In this document: positions 1 to 6,171 of the stretch, one piece after another
Numbering within the stretch: position 1 is the stretch's first letter
How the letters are laid out: the number at the start of each line of letters is the position of its first letter
Assembly: GCA_043775075.1 (NCBI GenBank)
Contig: JAYVSS010000353.1
Coordinates: 1 to 6,290 of the forward strand
Reading direction: 5' to 3'
Origin: JANLQX01 sp043775075
Lineage (GTDB): Bacteria > Actinomycetota > Acidimicrobiia > Acidimicrobiales > JANYDT01
Length of the DNA: 6,290 nt
Translations under genes and position numbers: made by a program
Notes under the pieces: model-generated
Database searches by the model: none
What the model saw: only the letters and a program-made list of their open reading frames with translations
What the model was told of the DNA's origin: nothing

Positions 1-1048
1 TGTCTCGCGAAAATGCGTAGATCATTCTGCTGTTTGCCGTGACCGAGGCCATGCCGCAGAAGAACTGGCCAACTGTGGCGATGATCACCAGCGCTTTTCC
101 CAGGAACCCGGTCAATGCCGTGGTGAACACCAACGCTCCAGCGAGGATTCCACCGGCGGCAATCTCATCGTATTTGCCCTTCGGAATGGCCATAAGCATG
201 ACGAAATTCATGAGAAACGCAGCAATCGCCGATATGTAGATCGAGCGGACAATTGCTTTTGGCGCGCTCCTGGCAGCATCGATCGTTTCTTCCGACACGT
301 GGGCCGAGGCATCAAACCCGGTGATTGTGTACTGGGCCAAGAGAAGACCGACGAGGCCGACGTAGAGACCCGATCCGGGGAAACTCCATCCGGTGGAGTT
401 CTTGAAGTCCATGATTCCGGTCGTGCCCGTCGAGTTCTTCCCGGCGGCGAGCAGCGCGACGATGATCACGATGACACCGCCGATGTGCCACCACACGCTG
501 ATGTCGCCGAGCGTCTTGACCACCTTCACCCCGTAGGTGTTGAGGAAACCGTGCACCACGAGGAGCATGAGGTAGGTGATGTACACGGTCATCTTGGTCG
601 GGCGAAGATCAGCCCAGCCAAGGAGCTTGAAGCTGTACAACACGTAGTTGGCCAACGCCCAGTCAACCGACGCGATCACCCCGATCTGGCCGACGAGATT
701 AAACCATCCGGTGAACCACGCCCACTTTGCCCCGTCTTTGCGGGCCAGTTTCGCCGACCAGTAGTACAGGCCACCGGCGGTCGGATAAGCGGAACAGATC
801 TCTCCCATCGACGCACCGACGGCAAGGGCCCCGATACCAACGATGATCCAGCCGAGATTTATGACGCGCGGCCCGCCGGCGAACATTCCAAGAGAAAAAC
901 TGGTCAGGGCCCCAGCGAGGATGGAGATGATCGAAAAACTGATGGCGAAGTTGGAGAAGGTCCCCATTCCTCGATGGAGTTCTTGGGCGTAGCCCAACTG
1001 GTTCAGACGTTCGCGATCAGCATCGTGCGCAGATTCTGTTTGACTCAC
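1..1048 (-). CDS. APC-superfamily amino acid permease (N-terminal 349 residues; 3' end beyond window)
   Basis: Integral membrane transporter that probably imports an amino acid or related amine by cation coupling. I translated this by hand; the reading frame stays open to the left edge. The start is GTG at 1048, with a GGAG Shine-Dalgarno site (1055-1058) six bases upstream. The visible protein begins with a short hydrophilic tail, then LNQLGY (residues 15-20), a family landmark before the first membrane segment. About eight hydrophobic segments follow (roughly 31-58, 62-82, 109-140, 153-175, 184-202, 226-245, 265-288, 302-338). EICSAYPTAGGLYYW (83-97) and TGFDASAHVSEET (243-255) are typical of the GABA/choline-type amino acid transporter branch. 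The window cuts after the conserved SRMIYAFSRD, so about 150 residues of a usual 500 are missing. The substrate cannot be told. Family assignment is firm; the branch is an inference. Confidence 0.93.
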   Translation of the reverse strand, partial: MSQTESAHDADRERLNQLGYAQELHRGMGTFSNFAISFSIISILAGALTSFSLGMFAGGPRVINLGWIIVGIGALAVGASMGEICSAYPTAGGLYYWSAKLARKDGAKWAWFTGWFNLVGQIGVIASVDWALANYVLYSFKLLGWADLRPTKMTVYITYLMLLVVHGFLNTYGVKVVKTLGDISVWWHIGGVIVIIVALLAAGKNSTGTTGIMDFKNSTGWSFPGSGLYVGLVGLLLAQYTITGFDASAHVSEETIDAARSAPKAIVRSIYISAIAAFLMNFVMLMAIPKGKYDEIAAGGILAGALVFTTALTGFLGKALVIIATVGQFFCGMASVTANSRMIYAFSRD

Positions 1049-1598
1049 GTGGTACTCCGGGGTCGTTGGTTTGGGCAGATTTTGGTGCGTCCGCGGCCGA
1101 CGCCCAAATGAGACGACCGTCACACCCTTGCTTAGCACCGTGCACCCCAGGCGCGTCGGGCGGGCTGGACCGGAGGCCGACCTCTATGCCGCTGTGCTTT
1201 CGACCTCGGGCGGAGTCTTGCGATTCGGACGAAACGGCGGCTCGCTTCACCGCTGCAGCACCTGGCGTTAACGATCCGAGATCGGAAATGCATCTGGCCT
1301 CAATGGACGGCGTTACCGCAGGGCTGCGATGTCGATCACGAGCCACCGTTCGAGGAGGGCGGCCGCACGGACCTCGATTTCCGCAGGCTTCTGTGCGGGC
1401 CGCATCATCGGCACCGACACCTGACCGGCGAAAACGTCGTTCGCGGGCTCGATGGTAAGTGGATTGTCGCCTCGCCGGCGGCGCCTCGGGCCCAGATGAT
1501 GTCCTCGTGGCGTGAGGCGCGGGGGCCTGGGCCGCCGCCGCTGCTTCGCGACCCCTGCGACTTTACCGACGCGGGCCTTGCGGGGGCGGGTGCGGTCG
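1049..1598. other. 550-base stretch without a convincing gene
   Basis: This lies between the permease start and the stop of the molybdopterin oxidoreductase gene, both on the minus strand. The part from 1049 to 1312 holds the permease leader and otherwise no coding-like frame on either strand; the open frames there are low-complexity Arg/Pro/Ser-rich translations. The part from 1313 to 1598 is very GC-rich at 1480-1600 and contains the doubtful small frame described separately. I saw no tRNA fold, tandem repeat or clear terminator. Confidence 0.6.
1055..1118 (-). promoter_or_regulatory. Structured 5' leader of the permease gene with two mutually exclusive hairpins
   Basis: Seen in the sequence: the segment TTTGGGCGTC on the minus strand (1108-1099) can pair with GACGCACCAAA (1091-1081), giving ten pairs with one bulged base around a 7-base loop. 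The first seven bases of the same segment can instead pair perfectly with GCCCAAA (1076-1070). An outer stem GGTCGT/ACGACC (1118-1113 with 1066-1061) could close either form and ends two bases from the GGAG ribosome binding site (1058-1055). Competing arms next to the ribosome binding site suggest translational control of the permease. No known riboswitch class is recognised, and no T-run makes it an intrinsic terminator. The function is inference only. Confidence 0.35.
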
Positions 1599-1621
1599 CT
1601 ACGCGCCAGCCTTCGCGACAT
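1313..1621 (-). CDS. Doubtful 102-residue hypothetical protein or gene remnant
   Basis: The frame runs from ATG at 1621, overlapping the end of the molybdopterin oxidoreductase gene by 23 bases, to TAA at 1313. The two halves differ. Residues 1-57 are Arg/Pro-rich (with RRRRRG near the middle) and look like a chance translation of GC-rich DNA. The last 45 residues or so, around NDVFAGQVSVPMMRPAQKP and ending LLERWLVIDIAALR, have balanced composition, mostly G or C third positions and a hydrophobic rhythm typical of real protein. A neighbouring frame just upstream (about 1511-1447) also reads coding-like (HEDIIWARGAAGEATIHL), so this could be a degraded gene with a frameshift near 1450. No good ribosome binding site precedes the ATG. 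I recognise no family. Confidence 0.22.
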   Translation of the reverse strand: MSRRLARSDRTRPRKARVGKVAGVAKQRRRPRPPRLTPRGHHLGPRRRRRGDNPLTIEPANDVFAGQVSVPMMRPAQKPAEIEVRAAALLERWLVIDIAALR

Positions 1622-3668
1622 CGCACATCGTGTCCGAGTAGGCCACGCCTCCGCCAAAGCTGGTTGGGGCGTCATTGGTGAGGGCATTCGCCGTGCGGCC
1701 GTCGGCGTGGGAAGCAGCGCCCCAACCGAACGGCACGGCGATCACCCCAGGACGCACGGTGGTACCGATTCGGGCGGGCAAGGTGAGCGAAGCGCGGTGG
1801 TTGAACACCTTGACCATGTCTCCTGCCGTGATCCCCCGAGCGTGGGCGTCTGCCTCGCTGAGCTCCACGTAGGGGCCACCTTCTCGTCCTCCATGATTTG
1901 GTAAGTGTGAATACGATGTGTTGAGGAATCGGGTATGAACCTTGGGGGTCATCAACGACAGCGGGAACTCTGTGGCGGCTGCGCCGTGCGGTCCCTCTGC
2001 TGGCGGAACATAGGTTGCCACCAGACCGAGGCCCTCATGCTCCATCGCCTTCGACGAAAGCTGCGCCTTCCCATCGGAGGTGGCGAACCCGCCGTGCTCG
2101 TGGGGACGGAAATCGTTGGGCAGATTGAGCCGGACCGTTCCGTCAGCCCGCAGGCGATCGAGGGTGATGCCGTCGGCGATGGGGTGACCCGACGAGAGTG
2201 CGCGGCCGAGGAGTTCTTCGTCGGTGAGGTGGAGTTCGCAATCAGTGAATCCCATAGCCGTGGATAGTCGGCGAAAAAGCTCGGTGTTTGAAACCGATTC
2301 AGCGATCGGAGCGATGGCCGCCTGATTCCAGTTGAGGTGCATGGAACCCCACGACGGCGTGATGTCGCTCGCTTCGATATGGGTAACTGCGGGAAGAACT
2401 ATGTCCGCATACTTTGCCGTGTCGGTGAGGAACACTTCATGCACCACGGTGAAGAGCTCCTCACGTGACAATCCAACCCGGATCATTTCTGCATTGGGAA
2501 GGGACACCAGCGGATTGAAGTTCCAGATCATCAACGACGCCACCGTCGGAGCCAACGTTGTGTCATTAAGCCACCGACCAACCAGATTCTGCGAAAGCGC
2601 ACGAGGGACGTAGGCATCGGTATAGGCCACCGAGCCGAGCGATCCGATCGCGCTGCCGCTGAACGTGCCAACAGAACGAGACATTCCCCCGCCGCGATGT
2701 CGCCATGAGCCGAGGATCACAGGAAGGACCGCGAGTAACCGGAAGAACTGAGCGCCATGCTCACGATGCTCCGCCCCAATCACCGTGCGGAAATGCACGG
2801 GTGGCGTGGTGCCGAGCAACCGGGCCAGCCGCTCAACATCGTCAACGGTAAGTCCACATATCTCTGCGGCCCGGGCCGGACTCCAAAGCGCTGCTTCGTC
2901 TACCAGGTCTTGGTAGCCGGTGGCATGGGCGTCGACGTAGTCACGATCGACCAATCCGTCGCGCACGAAAATATTGATGAGGGCGAGCATGAGAGCGACG
3001 TCGGTCCCCGGCAGCGGTTGGAGGAACCAGTCCGCCGAGTCCGCCGTCATCGTGCGGAGCGGGTCGATACAGACAACCGTGGCCCCCTTCGCCTTAGCCT
3101 CCTCGATGAACGGCCACAGGTGACGATTCGTGAGCCGAGTGTTCGTACCCCACAACACAATGCATTGCGCATGACGAATCTCCATCGGATCGGCGGCCCG
3201 ACCGGAGCCGTAGGTGGCGGCCGTGCCGACTCCCGCCGCCTGCCCACACACCGAATCGATCATGCGCGACGCACCGATGCGTTGCATGAACCGTTCATGT
3301 GCGTGCATCGCAAGCACACTCTGGTTCCCGGCATCCCACAACCCCATGATGGCCTCGCCACCGAGCGTGTCAGTGATTTCTTTCCATCGAGCCGATATCT
3401 CGGCGAGCGCGTGGTTCCACGAGATCGGCTCGAACTGTCCGGCTCCCTTTGCTCCGACGCGACGCAGCGGCGTCAGCACTCGGTCGGGGCTATAGACCCG
3501 ATCAAGGTAGCGATTGACCTTCGGACACAGCTCCCCGAGTGAGAACGGATGATCGGGATTGCCCCGCATTTTCGTCGCCCGTTGGCCGTCAGGAGTGTCT
3601 TCGACGGTAACCACCCAGCCGCAGGAGTCCGGGCAATCGTGATGGCAGACGCCCGTGACGGTTCGCAT
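1599..3668 (-). CDS. Molybdopterin oxidoreductase, DMSO-reductase family, cytoplasmic
   Basis: Predicted bis-molybdopterin-guanine-dinucleotide enzyme for an oxygen-atom or hydride transfer on an unknown substrate. The N-terminal Fe4S4 domain is intact: C8, C12, C16 and C48 (CHHDCPDSC, then ELCPK). The large molybdopterin domain follows (about 55-480), with GTNTR (174-178), PGTD (220-223) and ADIVLPA (421-427). The C-terminal dinucleotide-binding domain (about 565-685) begins around LMTPKVHTR. C141 in DSVCGQAAG lies where family members place the metal ligand, so a cysteine-ligated molybdenum is likely, by analogy. There is no twin-arginine or other signal peptide. At 689 residues the length is normal for stand-alone family members. 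No iron-sulfur, membrane-anchor or cofactor gene is adjacent, so its electron partner is unknown. An in-frame TAG lies three codons before the ATG, which fixes this as the first possible ATG; no Shine-Dalgarno site is visible. Confidence 0.95.
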   Translation of the reverse strand: MRTVTGVCHHDCPDSCGWVVTVEDTPDGQRATKMRGNPDHPFSLGELCPKVNRYLDRVYSPDRVLTPLRRVGAKGAGQFEPISWNHALAEISARWKEITDTLGGEAIMGLWDAGNQSVLAMHAHERFMQRIGASRMIDSVCGQAAGVGTAATYGSGRAADPMEIRHAQCIVLWGTNTRLTNRHLWPFIEEAKAKGATVVCIDPLRTMTADSADWFLQPLPGTDVALMLALINIFVRDGLVDRDYVDAHATGYQDLVDEAALWSPARAAEICGLTVDDVERLARLLGTTPPVHFRTVIGAEHREHGAQFFRLLAVLPVILGSWRHRGGGMSRSVGTFSGSAIGSLGSVAYTDAYVPRALSQNLVGRWLNDTTLAPTVASLMIWNFNPLVSLPNAEMIRVGLSREELFTVVHEVFLTDTAKYADIVLPAVTHIEASDITPSWGSMHLNWNQAAIAPIAESVSNTELFRRLSTAMGFTDCELHLTDEELLGRALSSGHPIADGITLDRLRADGTVRLNLPNDFRPHEHGGFATSDGKAQLSSKAMEHEGLGLVATYVPPAEGPHGAAATEFPLSLMTPKVHTRFLNTSYSHLPNHGGREGGPYVELSEADAHARGITAGDMVKVFNHRASLTLPARIGTTVRPGVIAVPFGWGAASHADGRTANALTNDAPTSFGGGVAYSDTMCDVAKAGA

Positions 3669-3674
3669 GGGAAA

Positions 3675-3680
3675 ACGCTA
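3675..3680 (-). promoter_or_regulatory. Possible -10 element for a leaderless molybdopterin oxidoreductase transcript
   Basis: On the minus strand TAGCGT fits the actinobacterial TANNNT pattern and is separated from the ATG at 3668 by six bases (TTTCCC). Transcription would therefore begin at the A of the start codon. This agrees with the lack of any Shine-Dalgarno sequence and with an in-frame stop immediately upstream. No convincing -35 hexamer is seen. The element is short, so chance occurrence is possible. Confidence 0.35.
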
Positions 3681-3708
3681 GACGGCCAGCACCGCGTTCC
3701 AGGTCGAA

Positions 3709-3948
3709 TTGGCCGCCGCGAGCCAGTACTTTCATTGGAGTGAAGGTCGTGAGTACGGCGAAACATTTGCTCCGGTGAGCACCGAGGCCTACGCCATTCA
3801 CGGCGCGATGGTTGCTGACCTCGATCGCCCGTTGGTGGTCCTCCAGGAGGGTGGCTATTTCGTACAGGCGCGGGGCGAGAACGTGAGGCAATGGCTGTCC
3901 GGGGCACAGTCCATGGCCATGACGCGGACCGGCGAGACTGGGTCATGA
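3709..3948 (+). pseudogene. C-terminal remnant of a histone deacetylase/acetylpolyamine amidohydrolase-family gene
   Basis: The intact family removes acetyl groups from lysine or polyamine substrates with a zinc-dependent arginase-like fold of about 300-380 residues. Here only the last part survives. Counting from the TTG at 3709, residues about 17-67 match the family's end: an APVSTEAYA segment, then LVVLQEGGYFV, then GENVRQWLSGAQ. The catalytic-type tyrosine is Y50 in EGGY (codon 3856-3858). Everything carrying the zinc ligands and active-site histidines is missing; a stop lies at 3679-3681, and the DNA before it belongs to the divergent molybdopterin oxidoreductase gene. Neither other forward frame upstream shows deacetylase motifs, so this is a 5' truncation and not a single frameshift. 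Residues 1-16 may be junction sequence. The TGA overlaps the ATG of the following hydrolase (ATGA), the mark of a former operon. Family recognition is from motifs only. Confidence 0.7.
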
Positions 3949-4823
3949 CTTCAGCTGTTGTTTCGACGGGAATCACCCTCGAGTACGAGATCCACGGCAC
4001 CGGTGAGCCCCTCGTGCTGGTGATGGGTCTCGGTGGCCAACTGGTGAGTTGGCCCGACTCGTTCGTGAACGGACTGGTCGATCGCGGCTTTCAAGTCATC
4101 GTGTTCGACAATCGCGACATTGGTCTTTCGAGCAAGGGCACCACCGCGCCCCCGTCGATCGGCCAAACGCTGGCCGCGTTGCTCAGTCGACGATTAGCGA
4201 AGTCGGAATACCTACTCGCCGATATGGCCGCTGATGCTGCCGCGCTGCTCGATCACCTCGAGATTCCAAGCGCGCATATCGTTGGAATTTCCATGGGTGC
4301 AATGATTGCCCAAACCATCGCCATCAACCACGCCAACCGAGCGAAGAGTCTCACCTCGATCATGTCCACCACCGGCAGCCGAAGGGTCGGCCAGCCCCGG
4401 ATGCGCCATCTGCTGAAACTAGCCAAACTCACGAAGGGCACGGCCGACGATGCCGTCGAGCGCAATATCGAGGTGTTCCGAATGATCTCCGGGAGTTCGT
4501 TCAACGAGGCCGACACCCGGATCCTCAGCGAGCGGGCCTTCAAACGCAATTACGACCCCGACGGCGTGGCTCGCCAAACCGCAGCCATTGCCGCCAGCCC
4601 CGACCGCACGCCAGCGTTGCGTCAACTCCGCGTCCCGACGCTCGTGGTCCACGGCCTCGAAGACACCCTCGTCAGCCCGAGCGGCGGGTTCGCCACGACC
4701 AAGGCCATTCCCGGCGCCCGCATGCTCGTCTTCCCGGACATGGGCCATAACTTGCCCGCTGCTCGGGAGGGCGAGATCATCGACGCCATCGTGGACGTGG
4801 CTCGCCTCGGTGGGTTCCGCTAG
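3945..4823 (+). CDS. Alpha/beta-fold hydrolase
   Basis: A soluble hydrolase of 292 residues, the usual length for single-domain esterase-like members; the substrate is unknown. The oxyanion-hole region is LVMGLGGQLVSW (24-35), and FDNRDIGLS (54-62) is a landmark of the aclacinomycin-methylesterase-like branch. The nucleophile elbow GISMG gives S116, the acid is probably D240 in GLEDT, and the histidine is H268 in MGHNLP, so the triad is complete. A lid-like helical insert lies between about 145 and 215. No signal peptide or membrane segment is seen. I chose ATG 3945 because family homology begins right after it and because it overlaps the TGA of the deacetylase remnant by four bases. The in-frame ATG at 3891 would add 18 residues unlike the family. 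Translation may once have been coupled to the upstream gene. Its stop lies 29 bases from the convergent dehydrogenase stop. Confidence 0.93.
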   Translation: MTSAVVSTGITLEYEIHGTGEPLVLVMGLGGQLVSWPDSFVNGLVDRGFQVIVFDNRDIGLSSKGTTAPPSIGQTLAALLSRRLAKSEYLLADMAADAAALLDHLEIPSAHIVGISMGAMIAQTIAINHANRAKSLTSIMSTTGSRRVGQPRMRHLLKLAKLTKGTADDAVERNIEVFRMISGSSFNEADTRILSERAFKRNYDPDGVARQTAAIAASPDRTPALRQLRVPTLVVHGLEDTLVSPSGGFATTKAIPGARMLVFPDMGHNLPAAREGEIIDAIVDVARLGGFR

Positions 4824-4852
4824 CGGTTATGGCACTACTTCGCCAGATTCGG

Positions 4853-5701
4853 CTAGTGGTACTCCTCGCCGCCTGACACGTTCAGTGCCTCACCGGTGAT
4901 GTACGAAGCATCGGACGAGCACAGGAACGCGCACGCGGCAGCGATATCAGCGGGAGTTCCCGTCCGACCCATTGGTATGCGCGCTTTCATAGCATCGAGG
5001 TACTCGTCGACCGACTTTCCGCCAAGAGCCGAGAAGTGCGAGTTTTGCCAGGCCCCCAGACCGGTCGTCACATGGTTCGGACAGATCGCGTTGACGGTGA
5101 TCCCATGCGGTGCCAATTCAAGGCCGGCGGATCGCGTGAAGCCCACGACCCCATGCTTCGACGACGTGTAGGCACTGGCGTTAGCGAACCCGCTCTTCGA
5201 CGCCTGAGAGCCGATGTTCACGATGCGCCCTCCGTCGCCCTGGGCGATAAGGCGCCGGGCCACATGCTTCGTGCACAAGAACATGCCCTTCAGATTCACT
5301 CCGAGCACGGCATCCCAATCGTCGACTGGCGTGTCCACGATCAGCGTCATGAGGTAGCCGATGCCCGCGTTGTTCACCAGAAAGTCGACGCGACCGAATG
5401 CCGCCACGGTGTTTGCCACCATGCTCTCAACCTCTTGTTCGAACCGCACGTCGCAGGCCTGCGTACGAACCTGGACGCCGGTCTCAGACCTGATTGATTC
5501 AGCGACGCGTTCCATTTCCTCGCTGGTGCCAATGCCGTGCGAAGGGAACCGATCACCGTCCAGCGCGCCCTTATCAGTGAGCACAATCGACGCCCCTTCC
5601 GACGCCAATCGACGCGCCATCGCCTCACCCAGCCCGCCAAACCGGCCAGCCCCGGTGACGATGGCCACCCTGCCATCAAACCGACCCGCTTCAGGTATCA
5701 C
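4853..5701 (-). CDS. Short-chain dehydrogenase/reductase (classical SDR, probably NAD-dependent)
   Basis: A cytosolic oxidoreductase acting on an alcohol/ketone pair, substrate unknown. The Rossmann nucleotide loop is TGAGRFGGLG (16-25), two residues longer than the textbook TGxxxGxG but as seen in some SDR subgroups. D43 at the end of the second strand favours NAD over NADP, and D84 in the CDV motif would contact adenine. NNAG is at 110-113. The catalytic tetrad is N136, S165, Y178 and K182 (YTSSK). The C-terminal ITGEALNVSGG stretch is typical. With the GTG at 5701 the product has 282 residues, a normal length. The alternative TTG at 5797 would add 32 residues of unlikely composition and overlap the upstream gene by 44 bases. 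Neither start has a clear ribosome binding site. It probably shares a transcript with the REDY/HapK-like gene 52 bases upstream. The start is less certain than the function. Confidence 0.92.
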   Translation of the reverse strand: MIPEAGRFDGRVAIVTGAGRFGGLGEAMARRLASEGASIVLTDKGALDGDRFPSHGIGTSEEMERVAESIRSETGVQVRTQACDVRFEQEVESMVANTVAAFGRVDFLVNNAGIGYLMTLIVDTPVDDWDAVLGVNLKGMFLCTKHVARRLIAQGDGGRIVNIGSQASKSGFANASAYTSSKHGVVGFTRSAGLELAPHGITVNAICPNHVTTGLGAWQNSHFSALGGKSVDEYLDAMKARIPMGRTGTPADIAAACAFLCSSDASYITGEALNVSGGEEYH

Positions 5702-5726
5702 GCGATTGGTCTGTTCGGTCGCCGAT

Positions 5727-5759
5727 GCATGATGAGGTTTCGAGTGCGCCTCATCATGC
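5727..5759. repeat. Perfect 11-bp inverted repeat spanning the HapK-like stop codon
   Basis: GCATGATGAGG (5727-5737) and its exact reverse complement CCTCATCATGC (5749-5759) are separated by 11 bases. The arms are centred 22 bases apart, about two helical turns. The right arm contains the TGA of the HapK-like gene, and the rest lies before the dehydrogenase start. As RNA it would form a strong stem with an 11-base loop, but no T-run follows on either strand, so it is not a standard intrinsic terminator. It could be an operator or a hairpin that sets the mRNA level of the downstream gene; the role is inferred. Confidence 0.75.
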
Positions 5760-6068
5760 GACGGTTTCGCCGAGCATGAAGATCGGGTGGTCCGCAAGTT
5801 CGCCGAACTTCGCTTGGATTTGGGCCATGGCCGGTGTGGCCGCCATGTCCTCTCCGAGGGCGTTCATGGACTCGAAATCGATCACTTCGACGTACCGATA
5901 CGGAGCGGCGTTGTCCGTCCCCATGACACCGTCGAGCCGAAACACCCGGAACTCGCTGACGCTCCTGAGGCCCTTCACCGTGGGGATGTCGAGGTTTCGG
6001 GCAAACGCCTCGTAGTCGGCCTCGGTCACGCCGGGCTTGAGATTGAACAGAACGATGAGGGCAGCCAT
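5754..6068 (-). CDS. REDY/HapK-like small ferredoxin-fold protein
   Basis: A 104-residue protein resembling the REDY-like HapK group, named from homologues in prodiginine-type pigment clusters but widespread in unrelated genomes, with no proven reaction known to me. Visible group features are the N-terminal strand ALIVLFNLKPGV (3-14), then ADYEAFARNLDIPTV (17-31) and FRVFRLDGVMG (40-50). PYRYVEVIDF (56-65) and the C-terminal HPIFMLGE (94-101) complete the pattern. This suggests a dimeric alpha/beta-barrel fold as in Dabb and EthD proteins. The length is full for the group. ATG 6068 is chosen because the family begins there; upstream residues in the same frame look non-coding. No Shine-Dalgarno site is visible; a weak TAGACA lies seven bases before the ATG and might be a -10 for a leaderless transcript. 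It is followed by the dehydrogenase gene, which may act on the same compound. Confidence 0.82.
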   Translation of the reverse strand: MAALIVLFNLKPGVTEADYEAFARNLDIPTVKGLRSVSEFRVFRLDGVMGTDNAAPYRYVEVIDFESMNALGEDMAATPAMAQIQAKFGELADHPIFMLGETVA

Positions 6069-6108
6069 GACGCTGTGTCTAGCGCAACTCCGCGGGGTCC
6101 GGGCGAGT

Positions 6109-6147
6109 GGGCGCGCTGGGTGCGTCTCAGGAGCAACCAACGCGCCC
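6109..6147. repeat. Long imperfect hairpin upstream of the HapK-like gene
   Basis: The 15-base arms (6109-6123 and 6133-6147) form 13 pairs around a 9-base loop: a perfect 7-bp GGGCGCG/CGCGCCC base, one mismatch, and a TGGGTGC/GCAACCA upper stem with one mismatch. It lies 25 bases beyond the stop of the preceding minus-strand gene and about 40 bases before the HapK-like ATG. It may end the upstream transcript. It has no T-tract, so it would be a hairpin-only terminator, or else a leader structure of the next gene. Confidence 0.5.
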
Positions 6148-6171
6148 CCTCCACGGTCAGGTTCCAATTAT

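Noticed and set aside
299..1111. Long plus-strand open frame (270 codons) opposite the permease gene
   Set aside because: Its translation is charged and low in hydrophobic structure with no family motifs, while the minus strand gives a clear multi-membrane-segment permease. It is the antisense shadow of that gene.
1275..1286. Short near-palindrome TCCGAGATCGGA as an operator
   Set aside because: Five-base arms are expected by chance in a sequence of this length and composition, and it is not near a clear promoter.
2757..3542. Plus-strand open frame (261 codons) opposite the molybdopterin oxidoreductase gene
   Set aside because: It lies wholly within a gene with intact motifs on the other strand, and its translation has no recognisable domain.
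3891..3944. Upstream ATG for the alpha/beta hydrolase
   Set aside because: The added 18 residues do not resemble the family and are read in another frame by the deacetylase remnant; the ATGA overlap at 3945 is the better start.
4817..4858. Palindrome CCGCTAGCGG at the hydrolase stop and weak CACTA/TAGTG pairing in the convergent gap as a bidirectional terminator
   Set aside because: The palindrome leaves no loop, the second pairing is interrupted by bulges, and there is no T-run in either direction.
5702..5797. N-terminal extension of the dehydrogenase to TTG 5797
   Set aside because: The extra 32 residues are His/Ser/Thr-rich, overlap the HapK-like gene and the inverted repeat, and precede a normal SDR N-terminus that GTG 5701 already supplies.
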